The notes beneath the pieces were generated by a model. It saw only the letters and a list, made by a program, of their open reading frames with translations. It had not been told where the DNA came from and did not search any database. Below are positions 48,127-55,981 of a DNA stretch of 64,000 nt, piece by piece (within the stretch, counting starts at the first letter, position 1; each line of letters starts with the position of its first letter). The DNA is taken from positions 20,283-84,282 of the forward strand of contig DASZNF010000100.1 in the NCBI GenBank assembly GCA_035551355.1. The letters run 5' to 3'. A program made the translations under genes and the position numbers. Source of the DNA: DATATV01 sp035551355 (GTDB lineage Bacteria > Actinomycetota > Actinomycetes > Mycobacteriales > Pseudonocardiaceae).

Positions 48127-48729
48127 TCAGCCGCGCAACCAGAAGAACGCCGCCTGGTAGAAATCGGACGCCTCGTCCGGACGGTCGTCGCCGTACAGAT
48201 CGTCGCCCACCGGGTAGCCGCGCCGGGCCAGCACATAGCTGATGAACCGGTAGGACGGCCGGAAACCGGCCACCTCCTCCGGCCCGATCGGCAGATACAC
48301 CCCGGGATGCGCGGCGATCAGGCTGTCCCGTTCATAAACCGGATCAAGAGAACGCACCAGCCATCCGCCATTGCGGCGGGCCACCCGGTAATACAGCCGC
48401 GCGGCGGAATCGAGATCCACCTCGATGCCGTCCACCGCGGTGCGCATCTCGATCACCGCGGGCATTTCCACCAGCGCGCGGTCGCCCTCCAAATGGATCA
48501 CCGGCGGGCTGAGCCGGTGAACCGCGGTGTCGCCCCGGGCGGCCATCCGCTCGGAGCCGGTCACGAAATCCGCGCCAGAGCCGCGAAACCAGCTCAGCCG
48601 GACGGTCGAATCCTCGGCAAAGCACGACCGCATCTGGTCCCACCAGCCACGATCGCGGCCCTGCCGCTCCTGTAGGACGAGTTGGCTGATTGCGGCGATG
48701 TCGCCGCTGAAATCGTTCCGGTCCGCCAC
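48127..48729 (-). CDS. SnoaL/NTF2-like fold protein
   Basis: A 200-aa protein of the nuclear transport factor 2 fold (SnoaL_4-like). The cone-shaped domain comprises DIAAISQLVLQERQGRDRGW, then CFAEDSTVRLSWFRGSGADF and RLYYRVARRNGGWLVRSLDP. Members include dehydratases, isomerases and small ring-hydroxylating subunits. The start is uncertain: GTG 48729 (ADRNDFSG) or GTG 48750. I prefer 48729 because 48750 lies inside a 21-bp inverted repeat. It is divergent from the lysA-like gene. Confidence 0.75.
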   Translation of the reverse strand: MADRNDFSGDIAAISQLVLQERQGRDRGWWDQMRSCFAEDSTVRLSWFRGSGADFVTGSERMAARGDTAVHRLSPPVIHLEGDRALVEMPAVIEMRTAVDGIEVDLDSAARLYYRVARRNGGWLVRSLDPVYERDSLIAAHPGVYLPIGPEEVAGFRPSYRFISYVLARRGYPVGDDLYGDDRPDEASDFYQAAFFWLRG

Positions 48730-48741
48730 GGACGGCGATTC

Positions 48742-48762
48742 TGCCACCACCGTGTGGTGGCA
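48742..48762. promoter_or_regulatory. Perfect inverted repeat TGCCACCAC-CGT-GTGGTGGCA
   Basis: The 9-bp arms flank a 3-bp spacer in the gap between the divergent NTF2-like and LysA-like genes. It is either an operator or a strong hairpin at the start of one transcript. No regulator gene adjoins it. Confidence 0.6.
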
Positions 48763-48888
48763 ATCACCGGGGCGTCAAGATCGCGACAACATCGGCCATT
48801 CGGGTGTAAACGCGCTGTCCTTGACGCGGATTTTCACCCGATTCGGCGGTGTGCTCGACGGGTCGAACGAGGTTGCCGAGGAGGAACC

Positions 48889-50226
48889 GTGACCCTGGCC
48901 GAGCTGTTGCCCAGTGTTGGCGCGTCGGGCGAACCCGCGCCGGAGCTCCGATTGTGGCCCGCGGGCGCCCGCGCCACCGACGACGGTGATCTGCTGGTGG
49001 AAGACCTACCGCTGACCCGGATCGCCGCCCGGTTCGGCACGCCGTGCCAGGTGCTGGCCGAACCCGAGGTGCATCGCCGGGTCGCCGCGTTCCGCCGTGA
49101 GCTGCCGGAAGCGGAGATCGCCTTCGCGGGCAAGGCGCTGCCCGCTCGCGCGGTGTACCGGTGGATGGCCGGGGACGGGTGCTCGCTGGACGTGTGCTCG
49201 CCCGGCGAACTGGCCGCGGCCCGCTCCATCGGCTTTCCCGGCGAGCGGATTCTGGTGCACGGCAACGTGAAGACCCCGGAGGACCTCAAGGCTGCACTGT
49301 CCACAGTGGGCAGTCGGATCGTGTGCGACTCGTCCGGCGAGATCGATGCGCTCGGCGCACTGGCCCGGCCCGGACAGGCCGTGCTGATCCGGGTCACCCC
49401 GGGCGTCGACCCGCACACCCACGCGGCCATCGCCACCGGCGTGGAGGACCAGAAATTCGGTATCTCACTGGCTTCCGGCGCCGCGCTGGACGCGGTGGCC
49501 CAGGTGCGCGAGCAGCCCGCGCTGCGGCTGGCCGGGCTGCACTGCCATCTCGGTTCGCAGGTGCGCGGGGTGGCCGCCTACGAGGAGGCGGTGCGCCGGA
49601 TGGTCGGCCTGCTCGCCGCGATCCGCGACCGGCACGGGATCACGGTGTCCCAGCTGGACCTGGGCGGCGGCTTCGCGGTGCCCTGTCTTCCCGATGAGCC
49701 GGAGTTCGATCTGGCCGGATTCGCCCAGCGGCTGCGGGTGAGCCTGCACTACGAATGCGCCGCGCACCGGCTGCCGGTGCCCGCCGTGGTGCTGGAACCC
49801 GGCCGCAGCCTGGTGGCTACCGCGGGCATCACGCTCTACCGGGTGATCACGGTGAAACGCGGCGCCCGCACCTACGTCGCGGTGGACGGCGGCATGAGCG
49901 ACAATCCGCGCCCGGCGCTGTACGGCGCGCGCTACACGGTCCGGCTGATCGGGCGGCACAGCGGCGCGCGGCGCACCCCGGTCACCGTGGTCGGCCGGCA
50001 CTGCGAGGCGGGCGACGTGCTGGCCGAGGACGTGCCGCTGCCGGCCGACGTGCACGCGGGCGATCTGCTCGCGGTGCCGGTCACCGGTGCCTACCACCAC
50101 GCCATGGCGTCCAACTACAACCTCGTCGGCCGGCCGCCGGTGATCGGGCTGCGGGCCGGGGCGGCGCGCACCCTGGTCCGCCGGGAGACCGAGGAGGACC
50201 TGCTGCGCCGCGACATCGGCGACTGA
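48889..50226 (+). CDS. lysA: Diaminopimelate decarboxylase-like enzyme (fold-type III PLP)
   Basis: A 445-aa PLP enzyme resembling LysA, which converts meso-diaminopimelate to lysine. The PLP lysine is in IAFAGKALPARAVYRWM. Substrate and PLP contacts are in LAGLHCHLGSQVRGV, VLEPGRSLVATAG, TVVGRHCEAGDVLA and YHHAMASNYNLVGRPPVI. The C-terminal YHHAMASNYN differs from the usual YCxSMASNYN. GGAGG lies six bases before GTG 48889. It stands alone without other lysine genes, so it may be a paralogue for another diamino acid. Tandem hairpin repeats follow its stop. Confidence 0.87.
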   Translation: MTLAELLPSVGASGEPAPELRLWPAGARATDDGDLLVEDLPLTRIAARFGTPCQVLAEPEVHRRVAAFRRELPEAEIAFAGKALPARAVYRWMAGDGCSLDVCSPGELAAARSIGFPGERILVHGNVKTPEDLKAALSTVGSRIVCDSSGEIDALGALARPGQAVLIRVTPGVDPHTHAAIATGVEDQKFGISLASGAALDAVAQVREQPALRLAGLHCHLGSQVRGVAAYEEAVRRMVGLLAAIRDRHGITVSQLDLGGGFAVPCLPDEPEFDLAGFAQRLRVSLHYECAAHRLPVPAVVLEPGRSLVATAGITLYRVITVKRGARTYVAVDGGMSDNPRPALYGARYTVRLIGRHSGARRTPVTVVGRHCEAGDVLAEDVPLPADVHAGDLLAVPVTGAYHHAMASNYNLVGRPPVIGLRAGAARTLVRRETEEDLLRRDIGD

Positions 50227-50245
50227 CCGGACACCAGGCGCTCGG

Positions 50246-50311
50246 CTGGACCGGCGCTGCCCAGCCGAGTCGGCTGGGCTGGACCGGCGCCGCCCAGCCG
50301 AGTCGGCTGGC
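50246..50311. repeat. 33-bp tandem repeat with dyads between convergent genes
   Basis: Two copies of a 33-bp unit starting CTGGACCGGCGC begin at 50246 and 50279, and a partial third begins at 50312. Each unit contains CCAGCCGA-G-TCGGCTGG, an 8-bp dyad, so the array yields two successive hairpins between the LysA-like stop (50226) and the stop of the convergent kinase-like gene (50311). It may work as a paired terminator. Confidence 0.8.
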
Positions 50312-51693
50312 TAGACCGGGACCTCCCAGGCCAGCCGCAGCCGACCGGCGCCGATCTCGATGGTGGCCTCGCCCAGCAGCGCACGCGCCCGTTCGGGCAG
50401 CCCGGCCAGCACATCCCTGTCGCGCTCCGCGGGCAGGGCGCCGTTGACCCGCAGCCGTAACCGGCCCCCGGCCGCGGACAGATCGATGCGCACCACACCG
50501 GTCAGCGCCGGCAGCACATCACGCAGCACGGCCAGCACCTCGGTGACCACCGGCGCGTCGGTGACCTGGTCCACCTCGCCGTGCAGGCGCAGCTCCGGGG
50601 CCGCGCCCAGCATCGGCTCGACCTCGCCGACCAGGCCGATCACCCGCGCGCCAAGCGACTGCCCCCGGGTGGCCGCGACCTGACCCCACATGGCCAGCCG
50701 CAACTCGTTCAGCGCGCGGTCGATGCCGCTGGTCACCCCGGCCAGCGCCGGGCGGGCGGCGGCGAACCGGCTGGCCGTGGACTGCACCGCGAGGCTGGTC
50801 GTGAACAGCTCGCTGGTCACCCGGGCGCCCACGTCCCGGGCGATCCGGTCCACCTCCTCCAGACGAGCGATCTGCACCGCCGTCTCGCCGGCGTTGGTCA
50901 GCTCGGCCCGGATGCGCAGCCGCATCGCCTCCACCGCCCGGGCCAGCTGGGCCACCTCGGCCGGGCCCGCGATGGCCACCCGGTGGTCCAGGTCGCCCTC
51001 GGCCACTCGGTCCACCGCGCCGAGCAGCTGGTCAATCGGCGCCACCAGCGACCGGCGGACCAGCGTCACGCCGATCCCGCCGAGCACCAGGGCCAGCAGC
51101 GCGCAGGCCACGATCACCACACTGGAGCCGGTCTGGGCGCCGGTGGCCGAGGCCACCGCGGCCGTGGTGAGCTGGTTGATCCGGTTGGTCAGGTCGGCCA
51201 GTCGCGCCCGCAGGGTGTCGAACAAGGTCTTGCCGTCCAGCGTGCTGGTCAGCAGCGCCTGGCCGGCCAGCGTGCCGGCCCGGGCGGCGTCGATCTCCGG
51301 CTCGGCCGAGTCGCGCTGCCATCGTTCTCCCGCGGTGGTCGCCCCGGTCAGCAGCGCGGTCGAGACCGGATCCCCGGCGAACTGCTGGGCCAGCCGCGTC
51401 CGCACCCCGGCGACCTCCTGCTCGCCGGTGGTGTAGGGCTGCAACAGCCGGAGATCACGAGTGAGCAGGAAACCCCGCTGCCCGGTCTCCATGTCGATGT
51501 AGCCCTTGGTCAGCGTGGCCACCTCGGTCTGCGCGGGACGCAGCGTGCCGCGCAGGTGGTTGTCAACCATGATCACGTGCCACTGCGCGGCCGCGGCCAC
51601 CGCTGCGGCCACCATCAGCAACAGCGCCAGCCCACCGACCAGCGCATACACCCGCCAGCGCAACGTCCGGGGCCAGCGGAGCGGTCCGTTCAC
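50311..51693 (-). CDS. CHASE3-HAMP sensor with a degenerate histidine kinase core
   Basis: A 460-aa membrane protein: N-terminal helix (ALVGGLALLLMVAAAVAAAA), extracellular CHASE3 (KGYIDMETGQRGFLLTRD), second helix near 190-210, then HAMP. Next comes a NarL-type dimerisation segment DRIARDVGARVTSELFTTSL that aligns with the kinase motif RIARDLHDxVxQxLF, but the phospho-acceptor His and following Asp are Gly and Ala. The ATPase-like end keeps the fold (LAGLPERARALLGEATIEIG) but lacks the Asn box (LRDVLPALTG in its place) and the DNG loop. So it can sense and signal by shape at most, not phosphorylate. No partner adjoins. Confidence 0.85.
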   Translation of the reverse strand: MNGPLRWPRTLRWRVYALVGGLALLLMVAAAVAAAAQWHVIMVDNHLRGTLRPAQTEVATLTKGYIDMETGQRGFLLTRDLRLLQPYTTGEQEVAGVRTRLAQQFAGDPVSTALLTGATTAGERWQRDSAEPEIDAARAGTLAGQALLTSTLDGKTLFDTLRARLADLTNRINQLTTAAVASATGAQTGSSVVIVACALLALVLGGIGVTLVRRSLVAPIDQLLGAVDRVAEGDLDHRVAIAGPAEVAQLARAVEAMRLRIRAELTNAGETAVQIARLEEVDRIARDVGARVTSELFTTSLAVQSTASRFAAARPALAGVTSGIDRALNELRLAMWGQVAATRGQSLGARVIGLVGEVEPMLGAAPELRLHGEVDQVTDAPVVTEVLAVLRDVLPALTGVVRIDLSAAGGRLRLRVNGALPAERDRDVLAGLPERARALLGEATIEIGAGRLRLAWEVPV

Positions 51694-51832
51694 CCGGTCA
51701 TTCTGCCCGTCGCGAGGTGCGGTAACCAGGATGCTGGTTGCGCCGATCCGGTGGAAAATGCCGCAGGCAGAGGCAAACGCGGAATTCCCGCGCGGGCGCG
51801 AAGCCCGGCGGGAATTCCGCGGATGGATTTTC

Positions 51833-52225
51833 TCAGGCGGCCTTGGGCACGACCGGCGCGTCCCGAACCTCGAGCTGGTGCACCACCCGCTCGGTGCTCA
51901 TTTCGTGCACGGTCAGGTCGGCCAGCGCGACCAGCACCACGGCCAGCGCGTCGGCGAACACCAGCGCGGTCAGCGCCGGGCCGGTGAACACCAGGGCGGC
52001 GATCAACGCCCACGCGCTGACCAGCGCGAGGACGCCGTGCCCGATCCGGGCGGCCGGGCGGGTGGCCAGCACCGCGCCTACCGCGCCGAGCACGGCCAGC
52101 CCGGTGAACACACCGAATCCGACCCAACCTGCGACCGGGGCGGTGAAGGCCACCGCGGTCACCGCGAGAAAACCACCGGCCAGAACGCCGAGAACGTCAA
52201 CGCCGAAGCGAGGGCTCAACGACAT
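51833..52225 (-). CDS. Small multi-pass membrane protein of unknown function
   Basis: A 130-aa protein with four hydrophobic segments (VLGVLAGGFLAVTAVAFTAP, FGVFTGLAVLGAVGAVLA, VLALVSAWALIAALVF and ALTALVFADALAVVLVAL), followed by a short acidic cytoplasmic tail (HEMSTERVVHQLEVRD). GGAGG lies nine bases before the ATG. I do not recognise a family. The 230-bp gap upstream of it contains TTCGGGA-n6-TCCCGAA and CCCCGCGCGCGGGG dyads and the next gene's promoter. Confidence 0.7.
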   Translation of the reverse strand: MSLSPRFGVDVLGVLAGGFLAVTAVAFTAPVAGWVGFGVFTGLAVLGAVGAVLATRPAARIGHGVLALVSAWALIAALVFTGPALTALVFADALAVVLVALADLTVHEMSTERVVHQLEVRDAPVVPKAA

Positions 52226-52456
52226 GGCAGAACACCTCCGAACCACCTTTCGGTGGCATGAACTCGATCTGATCAACGAGTCGGGCAGGGGCTCTATCCG
52301 CTCCTGGGCGGCTGTTCAGCTTCGGGAGGCTTTTCCCGAATCCATCACGTACAACCGGACGGGGCCAACGATTTCTGCCCGCTCGCGGTGTCTGCTGCGC
52401 CACACTCGTCACCAGCGTTTTGCTTGACTCCCCGCGCGCGGGGGTACGGACCCGCC

Positions 52457-53605
52457 GTGGTCGCCACCTTCCTGCTGCCGGTCGGCACGGCGTTGTACGT
52501 GTACCCGATCATCGTGCTGGTGGTCCTGCTGCCCGTCGCGTTCGTCAGCTACCGACGCCGCGGCCGCGCGGGCGGCTGGACCACCGTGGTCTTCTACTCG
52601 TTCCTGTTCTACCTGCTGGCGATCGTGCTGGAGACGGTGATTCCGTTGCCCGCCAACGGGAGTTACTGCACCGGCCACAACTACGCCAGCAGCCCGCAGC
52701 TGCGCCCGTTCTACTTCGTGCAGGTCATCGAGGAACACGAACACGGCAGTTGGGGCCTGGCCTCGCTCCTGCACAACGGCGCGTTGTGGTCCAGCGCGCT
52801 GAACGTGATCATGTTGCTGCCACTGGGAATCTATCTGCGGTACTGGCAACGGATGCGGCTGCTGCCCACCACGCTGCTCGGATTCGGCATCTCGCTGTTC
52901 TTCGAACTGACCCAGCTGACCGGCCTGTGGTTCGTCTATCCCTGCCCGTACCGGTTGTTCAGCGTGGACGACATGATCCTCAACACCACCGGCGCGTTCG
53001 TGGGCTGGCTGATCGCCGGTCCGCTGAGCCGGCTTCTGCCCAAGCTGGAACCGGATCGCGATCACCGTCACTACGCGGCGCAGGTCACCTTCACCCGCCG
53101 GTTGCTGGCCCTGCTGGCCGATCTGGTCGGATTCACCGTGCTGCTTGGCTTCGGCGCGGGACTGCTCACCCTGTTCGGCCAGAGCCGCCAGCACCGCGGG
53201 TTGGAGGTGCTGATCCTGGCCCTGGTGTGGTTCGTGCTGGTGCCCACGCTGACCGGTTCGACCCTGGGCAAACGCGTGGTGCTGCTGCGCGTGGAACGTA
53301 CTTCCGGGCGGCGCGCGTGGCCGCTGGCTTTCCTTGTGCGGTACGGCATCCTGCTCTCTCCGCTGTGGCTGACCCGGCTGGCGCTTGACGTGGATCACTG
53401 GAACATCTGGCAGCATCCGCAGCAGTTGCTGATCCCGCTGGGCATGCTGTTGTCGCTGTTCCTGGTCGGCGTGTGGTCCCCGCTCGCGGTGCTGCTGGAC
53501 GATAGCCACCGCGCCCCCTACGAGCGGATCACCCGCACCGTCAACGCGGCGATCGTGCGCAAACCCCAGACCCTGTCCCAGCGCACCGCCGCCCTCACCC
53601 GGTGA
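52457..53605 (+). CDS. VanZ-like membrane protein fused to an RDD domain
   Basis: A 382-aa integral membrane protein. The N-terminal half is VanZ-like: YPIIVLVVLLPVAFVSYRRR, NVIMLLPLGIYLRYW, ISLFFELTQLTGLW and the FSVDDMILNTTGAFVGW motif. From about residue 215 an RDD domain follows (TRRLLALLADLVGFTVLLG, then TLGKRVVLLRVERTSGRRA). VanZ proteins are linked to glycopeptide (teicoplanin) tolerance, but most homologues are uncharacterised. GTG 52457 was chosen because the GTG at 52388 adds residues before the first helix without family support. The end overlaps the convergent gene. Confidence 0.82.
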   Translation: MVATFLLPVGTALYVYPIIVLVVLLPVAFVSYRRRGRAGGWTTVVFYSFLFYLLAIVLETVIPLPANGSYCTGHNYASSPQLRPFYFVQVIEEHEHGSWGLASLLHNGALWSSALNVIMLLPLGIYLRYWQRMRLLPTTLLGFGISLFFELTQLTGLWFVYPCPYRLFSVDDMILNTTGAFVGWLIAGPLSRLLPKLEPDRDHRHYAAQVTFTRRLLALLADLVGFTVLLGFGAGLLTLFGQSRQHRGLEVLILALVWFVLVPTLTGSTLGKRVVLLRVERTSGRRAWPLAFLVRYGILLSPLWLTRLALDVDHWNIWQHPQQLLIPLGMLLSLFLVGVWSPLAVLLDDSHRAPYERITRTVNAAIVRKPQTLSQRTAALTR

Positions 53606-54233
53606 GCACGTCCCACATCGCCTTCATCGCCGCGAAATACTCCCGGAAATAGCCGTATACCGTGGATTCCACGCCAACCGACCAGGAACCGACGCCCACG
53701 CCGTACCCGGTCACCCCGGCCGCCCGGCACAGCGTGACCGCGCGGGCGATGTGGAAGGCCTGGGTGACCAGGACGGCCCGGTCCACCCCGAACACCGTCC
53801 GGGCCCGGGCGCAGGTGTCCTCGGTGTCGAACCCGGCGTGGTCGACCAGCACGTGCGCGGCCGGCACGCCGTGCGCGAGAAGATAGGCCCGCATCACGTC
53901 CGGCTCGTCGTACCCGTGGCCGTCGTCGTTGCCACTGACCAGAACCGCGCCCACCGCGTGCCGGGAGTACAGCCCCACGGCCACATCCAGCCGGCTGGCC
54001 AGGAAGGCGGTGGGCCGGCCGCCGATCACCCGGGCGCCGAACACCAGCGCCACCGGCGCGTCCGGCACCGACTCCGGCGAACGCAGATAAGGCCCGGCCA
54101 CCACCCGCTCCCAGACCGTCGGCACGGTGGCCAGCATCACGGCCAGCACCAGGCCGAGCAGCCACCACCGCCACCGGCGGGAATGCGCCGGCGGGGTCGC
54201 CGCGTTGTCCGGAACCGGATCACCCTCGCCCAC
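53595..54233 (-). CDS. SanA/YdcF-like DUF218 membrane-anchored protein
   Basis: A 212-aa protein with an N-terminal helix (WWLLGLVLAVMLATVPTVWE) and a DUF218 domain facing outside: APVALVFGARVIGGRPTAFL, GAVLVSGNDDGHGYDEPDVM, TEDTCARARTVFG and AVLVTQAFHIARAVTLCRA. SanA homologues affect envelope integrity and vancomycin sensitivity in enterobacteria. The neighbour is a VanZ-like protein, so both may concern the cell wall. GTG start with no strong ribosome binding site. Confidence 0.87.
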   Translation of the reverse strand: MGEGDPVPDNAATPPAHSRRWRWWLLGLVLAVMLATVPTVWERVVAGPYLRSPESVPDAPVALVFGARVIGGRPTAFLASRLDVAVGLYSRHAVGAVLVSGNDDGHGYDEPDVMRAYLLAHGVPAAHVLVDHAGFDTEDTCARARTVFGVDRAVLVTQAFHIARAVTLCRAAGVTGYGVGVGSWSVGVESTVYGYFREYFAAMKAMWDVLTG

Positions 54234-54335
54234 GGACGCAGCACGCTACAACCTCGGCCGGAATTCCGCGCCGCGGGTGGCGTTGGTGTTCGTTGGATGA
54301 AGAACAATCCGGCAGCAAGGAGAGAAGGTAGCTCA

Positions 54336-55196
54336 ATGGCAGTGGCGGACAGCGGCCCGATCGAACTGGGCGGCCGCACGGTCAACCGGCTCGGCTTCGG
54401 CGCGATGCGGATCACCGGCGACGGGATCTGGGGCCCGCCCAAGGACCACGACGAGGCGATCCGGGTGCTGCGCCGCGCGGTCGAACTCGGCGTGAACTTC
54501 ATCGACACCGCCGACTCGTACGGGCCCTACATTTCCGAGGACCTCATCCGCGAGGCGTTGCACGACGGCAGCGGCTACGGCGAGGTGGTCATCGCCACCA
54601 AGGGCGGGCTGACCCGCAGCGGCCCCAACCAGTGGCCGCCGCTGGGGCGTCCGGAATACCTGCGGCAGTGCATCCTGATGTCGCTGCGCCGGCTCGGCGT
54701 GGACCAGATCGACCTGTGGCAGTTGCACCGGATCGACGCGAAAACCCCGCGCGAGGACACTTTCGCCGAAGTAAAGTCCTTTGTGGACGAAGGTCTGGCC
54801 AAGCAGATCGGCCTGTCCGAGGTCAGCGTGGCGGAGATCAAGGCGGCGAGGGCGGCCGGAATTCCGGTGGCCTCGGTGCAGAACCGGTACAACCTGGGCG
54901 ACCGCAAGGCCGAGGAGGTCCTGGACTACTGCACCGCCGAGGGCATCGCGTTCATCCCGTGGGCCCCGGTGAACGCGGGCAGCCTGGCCCGGCCGGGTGG
55001 CCCGTTGGAGACAGTGGCCAAGCAGCACCCGGGCACCTCGACCGCGCAGCTGGCGCTGGCCTGGCTGCTGCGCCGTTCCCCGGTGATCGTGCCCATCCCG
55101 GGCACGTCCTCGGTGGCGCACCTGGAGGACAACCTGGGCGCGGCCGACGTGAAGCTCACCGACGAGGAGTTCACCAGCCTGGCCGACGCGGCCTGA
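54336..55196 (+). CDS. Aldo/keto reductase
   Basis: A 286-aa NADPH-dependent TIM-barrel reductase. The catalytic tetrad is visible as FIDTADSYGP (Asp and Tyr), TKGGLTRSGP (Lys) and LWQLHRIDA (His). NADPH contacts are in VPIPGTSSVAHLEDN. The sequence resembles the YajO/YdbC group. ATG 54336 follows AGGAGAGAAGG. An upstream ATG (54297) would add 13 residues containing the ribosome binding site. A strong terminator follows. Confidence 0.9.
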   Translation: MAVADSGPIELGGRTVNRLGFGAMRITGDGIWGPPKDHDEAIRVLRRAVELGVNFIDTADSYGPYISEDLIREALHDGSGYGEVVIATKGGLTRSGPNQWPPLGRPEYLRQCILMSLRRLGVDQIDLWQLHRIDAKTPREDTFAEVKSFVDEGLAKQIGLSEVSVAEIKAARAAGIPVASVQNRYNLGDRKAEEVLDYCTAEGIAFIPWAPVNAGSLARPGGPLETVAKQHPGTSTAQLALAWLLRRSPVIVPIPGTSSVAHLEDNLGAADVKLTDEEFTSLADAA

Positions 55197-55209
55197 GGGC
55201 GACGCACCT

Positions 55210-55242
55210 GACGCGGCCCGACCGAATCGGTCAGGCCGCGTC
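55210..55242. terminator. Strong bidirectional hairpin terminator
   Basis: GACGCGGCC (55210-55218) and GGCCGCGTC (55234-55242) form a 9-bp stem, extended after one mismatch by GACCG/CGGTC around an AAT loop. It fills the gap between the convergent aldo/keto reductase and DUF6069 genes. Confidence 0.8.
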
Positions 55243-55253
55243 GGCGTGCATTC

Positions 55254-55763
55254 TCAGCGATCCCACTGGCGGGTGGGCGGCAGGTCGTCCTCCGGGTACC
55301 GGTGCGCCTGCTGCTGCGGCCCGCGAGTGCGGGCCATGGGGGAGATGTTGGTCAGCAGACCGGCGATGACCAGCCCGATGATCAGGTTCAGCAGCCCGGT
55401 GGCGATCTTGGTGGACCAGTCGATCGCCAGGCTCAGCGGCACCACCACGGCCACGATGGTGATCAGCACCATGATCCACCCGAAGAACGAGGTGGCTCTC
55501 GGCGTGGTGGCCATCAGGAAGTGCAGGAGCGCGGTGGCGAGCAGGGCGCAGATCGCGGCGCCCGCCGCATAGGTCGCGGTGCTCGCGTCACCCCAGGCGC
55601 CCTCGCCCTTCGGCGCCAGGATCGCCACGTGGACCAGGCCGCGGGCGATCAGAATGCCCACCAGCGCGACCAGCGCGGCCACCACCGCGGTGGCGACGCC
55701 GCCGGCCCACAACCGGCCGGGGTCGGGGCGGCCGCGGGGCGGCTCCTGTGGGTAATAGTCCAT
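55254..55763 (-). CDS. DUF6069-family membrane protein
   Basis: A 169-aa four-helix membrane protein. Helices: LWAGGVATAVVAALVALVG, ATYAAGAAICALLATALLHF, FFGWIMVLITIVAVVVPLSL and LLNLIIGLVIAGLLTNISP. The order and the RLWAGG / FFGWIM wording match the actinobacterial DUF6069 family, function unknown. GGGAG lies seven bases before the ATG. The tail is polar (RYPEDDLPPTRQWDR). Confidence 0.8.
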   Translation of the reverse strand: MDYYPQEPPRGRPDPGRLWAGGVATAVVAALVALVGILIARGLVHVAILAPKGEGAWGDASTATYAAGAAICALLATALLHFLMATTPRATSFFGWIMVLITIVAVVVPLSLAIDWSTKIATGLLNLIIGLVIAGLLTNISPMARTRGPQQQAHRYPEDDLPPTRQWDR

Positions 55764-55981
55764 TGTCGGTCTCCCTGCGGGCTGGCCGTAGGTGCGCATG
55801 CGTGCCATGAACGCTAGTCCTCCCGGAGGTATCCCGCAGAGCGACCGGCCATACACGTCAAATTCACCAGTTCGCTCCCGGATACCCGATTTTTCTGGAC
55901 TTGCGGGTCCAATTTTCTCCGGACACCCTGGGTTGTACCACGTCGCCGGTGGTTTCCGGCAATGCGAAGGGGAGTCTTGGC

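Noticed and set aside
52430..52443. CCCCGCGCGCGGGG palindrome as an operator
   Set aside because: Self-complementary GC runs like this are expected by chance in DNA of this composition, and it has no AT-rich promoter context.
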